From a bacterium (lineage in GTDB: Bacteria > Electryoneota > Electryoneia > Electryoneales > Electryoneaceae): a DNA stretch of 55,115 nucleotides. Below, piece by piece: positions 53,934-55,115 of the stretch; within the stretch, counting starts at the first letter, position 1, and every line of letters starts with the position of its first letter. Position numbers and translations under genes: made by a program. A model generated the notes under the pieces. It saw only the letters and a list, made by a program, of their open reading frames with translations. It had not been told where the DNA came from and searched no databases. The stretch covers positions 1-55,115 of the forward strand of contig JANQEY010000113.1 in NCBI GenBank assembly GCA_028278125.1. The letters run 5' to 3'.

Positions 53934-54652
53934 CTGCGGGTTTTAACATATTTACCATTCAATGCTGATTCCAATGCTGCTTCCGCGTGCAGTTTAGTCG
54001 TATCGAATAGTGGAATGCTGGTATCCTCACCTTCGAGTAAAATAGGTATCTCGGTACATCCAAGGATAATTCCTTTCGCTCCGCGTTCCTGTAGCCTGTC
54101 GATTACTCTGAGGAAACCATTTTTGGATTCATCAGTGAATTTACCGGCGATCAGTTCGTTATAAATAACCTTGTTAACATATTCTCGGTCGTCTTCTTCT
54201 GGCCGAATTACCTTGATACCTCTTTCTGAAAGTGCATCAGGGTAGAGGGTTGCATCCATAGTGAATCGAGTACCAATCAATCCAACCGCGTTGATTCCCT
54301 CTTTAATTATTGCATCACCGACAACATCCAGAATACTCAATAATGGAATCGCCACGGCGGCTTGGATCTCTTTCTGGACTACGTGCATAGTGTTGGTTGC
54401 AATCACGATAAAATCGGCACCACCAGCTTCCAGGCTCTTGGCAGCCTTTCCCAGTTCACGGGCGATGAGATCCCATTTATTGTCACGCGGCCACCCTATA
54501 AAAGGTTCAAACGAAACAGAAAAAATCAGGATTTCCGGGTAATTGTGATCACCAAATCGTTGAGTATATGTATGAACAATGTACTTGTAATATTCTATTG
54601 TTGATTCAGGGCTGAGTCCCCCGATTATTCCTATACGTTTTCTTCGACTCAT
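53930..54652 (-). CDS. Aspartate/glutamate racemase family protein
   Basis: A 240-residue cofactor-independent racemase. Family motifs: IGIIGGLSPESTIEYYK, the first catalytic position in IATNTMH (Thr86) and the second in ILGCTEIPILL (Cys199). The first position is Thr where most Asp and Glu racemases have Cys; the E. coli YgeA enzyme with broad L-Asp/L-Glu use also has Thr/Cys, so a similar one-way or broad specificity is plausible. Translationally coupled to rbsK. lpd ends 27 nt upstream. Confidence 0.88.
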   Translation of the reverse strand: MSRRKRIGIIGGLSPESTIEYYKYIVHTYTQRFGDHNYPEILIFSVSFEPFIGWPRDNKWDLIARELGKAAKSLEAGGADFIVIATNTMHVVQKEIQAAVAIPLLSILDVVGDAIIKEGINAVGLIGTRFTMDATLYPDALSERGIKVIRPEEDDREYVNKVIYNELIAGKFTDESKNGFLRVIDRLQERGAKGIILGCTEIPILLEGEDTSIPLFDTTKLHAEAALESALNGKYVKTRR

Positions 54653-54679
54653 TATAATTCCTGTAATTCAGACTTATTT

Positions 54680-55115
54680 TTATCCATGAATAGGACGGTT
54701 ATCAACTGCCAGTGCTGCTTCCTTTATAACTTCAGATAATGTCGGGTGAGCGTGGACAGTCCGGGCAATATCTTCGGAACTTGCTTTAAATTCGAAAGCC
54801 AGGGCTATTTCCGCGATCATATCCGAGGCACGAGGACCGAGGATATGGACACCAATCAACCGGTCTGTCTTGGCGTCTGCGATAATTTTTACCATCCCGT
54901 CTGTTTCACCAAGGCTTAAGGCACGTCCATTACCCCGGAAATAGAATTTGCCGACATTAGTCTCGATGCCCTTTTCTTTTGCTTCTGCTTCAGTGATTCC
55001 AACAACTGCCAGTTCAGGCCATGTATAGACTACATTCGGAATGGCATCGTAATTAACATGTCCCGGAAGCCCGGCGGCTAGTTCTGCAACGGCAACGCCT
55101 TCTTCCTCGGCTTTA
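54680..55115 (-). CDS. lpd: Dihydrolipoyl dehydrogenase, C-terminal part (cut by window edge)
   Basis: The last 145 codons of a flavoprotein disulfide reductase; the frame is open to the window edge. Recognisable parts are [37 protein letters not shown] (split: [11 protein letters not shown] and [16 protein letters not shown]), [23 protein letters not shown], and the dimer-interface catalytic [14 protein letters not shown] with His-Glu. It is the E3 component of pyruvate/2-oxoacid dehydrogenase complexes or of the glycine cleavage system. The N-terminal FAD domain and the CxxxxC disulfide lie outside. Same strand as the racemase, 27 nt away. Confidence 0.95.
   Translation of the reverse strand, partial: KAEEEGVAVAELAAGLPGHVNYDAIPNVVYTWPELAVVGITEAEAKEKGIETNVGKFYFRGNGRALSLGETDGMVKIIADAKTDRLIGVHILGPRASDMIAEIALAFEFKASSEDIARTVHAHPTLSEVIKEAALAVDNRPIHG

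Overview
The window reads as chromosomal DNA of a Gram-negative bacterium, most plausibly an uncultured lineage of the FCB (Fibrobacteres-Chlorobi-Bacteroidetes) superphylum or a neighbouring candidate phylum. The main reason is that five secreted proteins end in the YPNPFN-type C-terminal domain used as a type IX secretion (T9SS) sorting signal in this part of the tree. A TonB-receptor-like barrel, lipopolysaccharide-type sugar genes, a QmoC-type membrane oxidoreductase subunit and a CIRCE-controlled groESL operon fit the same picture. I cannot name a genus. No rRNA, tRNA, CRISPR array or phage was seen.

Layout. 1-3355: start of an unknown gene under a sigma-54-like promoter with tandem palindromes upstream, next to a membrane-anchored PAS/sigma-54 activator. 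3450-10000: a secreted beta-helix protein, an unknown membrane protein, an AsnB-like protein with a degenerate ATP loop, and an AlkA-like glycosylase. 10160-10540: a non-coding stretch with nested hairpins that looks like an unrecognised structured RNA. 10728-18162: a gingipain-like C25 protease with a sigma-54-like promoter, a second beta-helix protein, and a GIY-YIG nuclease gene inside an inverted-repeat element. 18391-26661: qmoC, trmO, a lipoprotein, a flippase, a Gfo/Idh/MocA dehydrogenase, panD, pepA and an EamA transporter. 26737-35357: another T9SS-type secreted protein, a free copy of the GIY-YIG-type repeat, a small His/Arg-rich secreted protein with a sigma-54-like promoter, a phosphomutase-like metalloenzyme, mazG, a CDF exporter, an aminotransferase, and a REP-associated transposase between two 142-bp repeat blocks. 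35358-41346: a secreted protein, a TonB-receptor-like barrel, groESL (sigma-70 promoter plus CIRCE, with a sigma-54-like site farther upstream), and a lone response regulator. 41642-49859: uvrC with an overlapping NHL protein, then a compact FlgT-like/UbiA/Maf/RodZ-like run and a beta-barrel-like protein. 49912-55115: a minus-strand series of dicarboxylate symporter, MurJ, ribokinase, Asp/Glu racemase and the end of lpd.

How it fits together. Housekeeping genes are interleaved with large cell-surface proteins. The most unusual themes are: (i) a possible sigma-54 regulon linking an envelope-sensing activator to surface-protein genes; (ii) two different small nuclease/transposase genes (GIY-YIG and RAYT), each framed by its own palindromic repeat, with the repeat supplying the stop codon; and (iii) an unassigned structured RNA candidate near 10.3 kb. 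All functional statements come from reading motifs by eye; no database search was possible.
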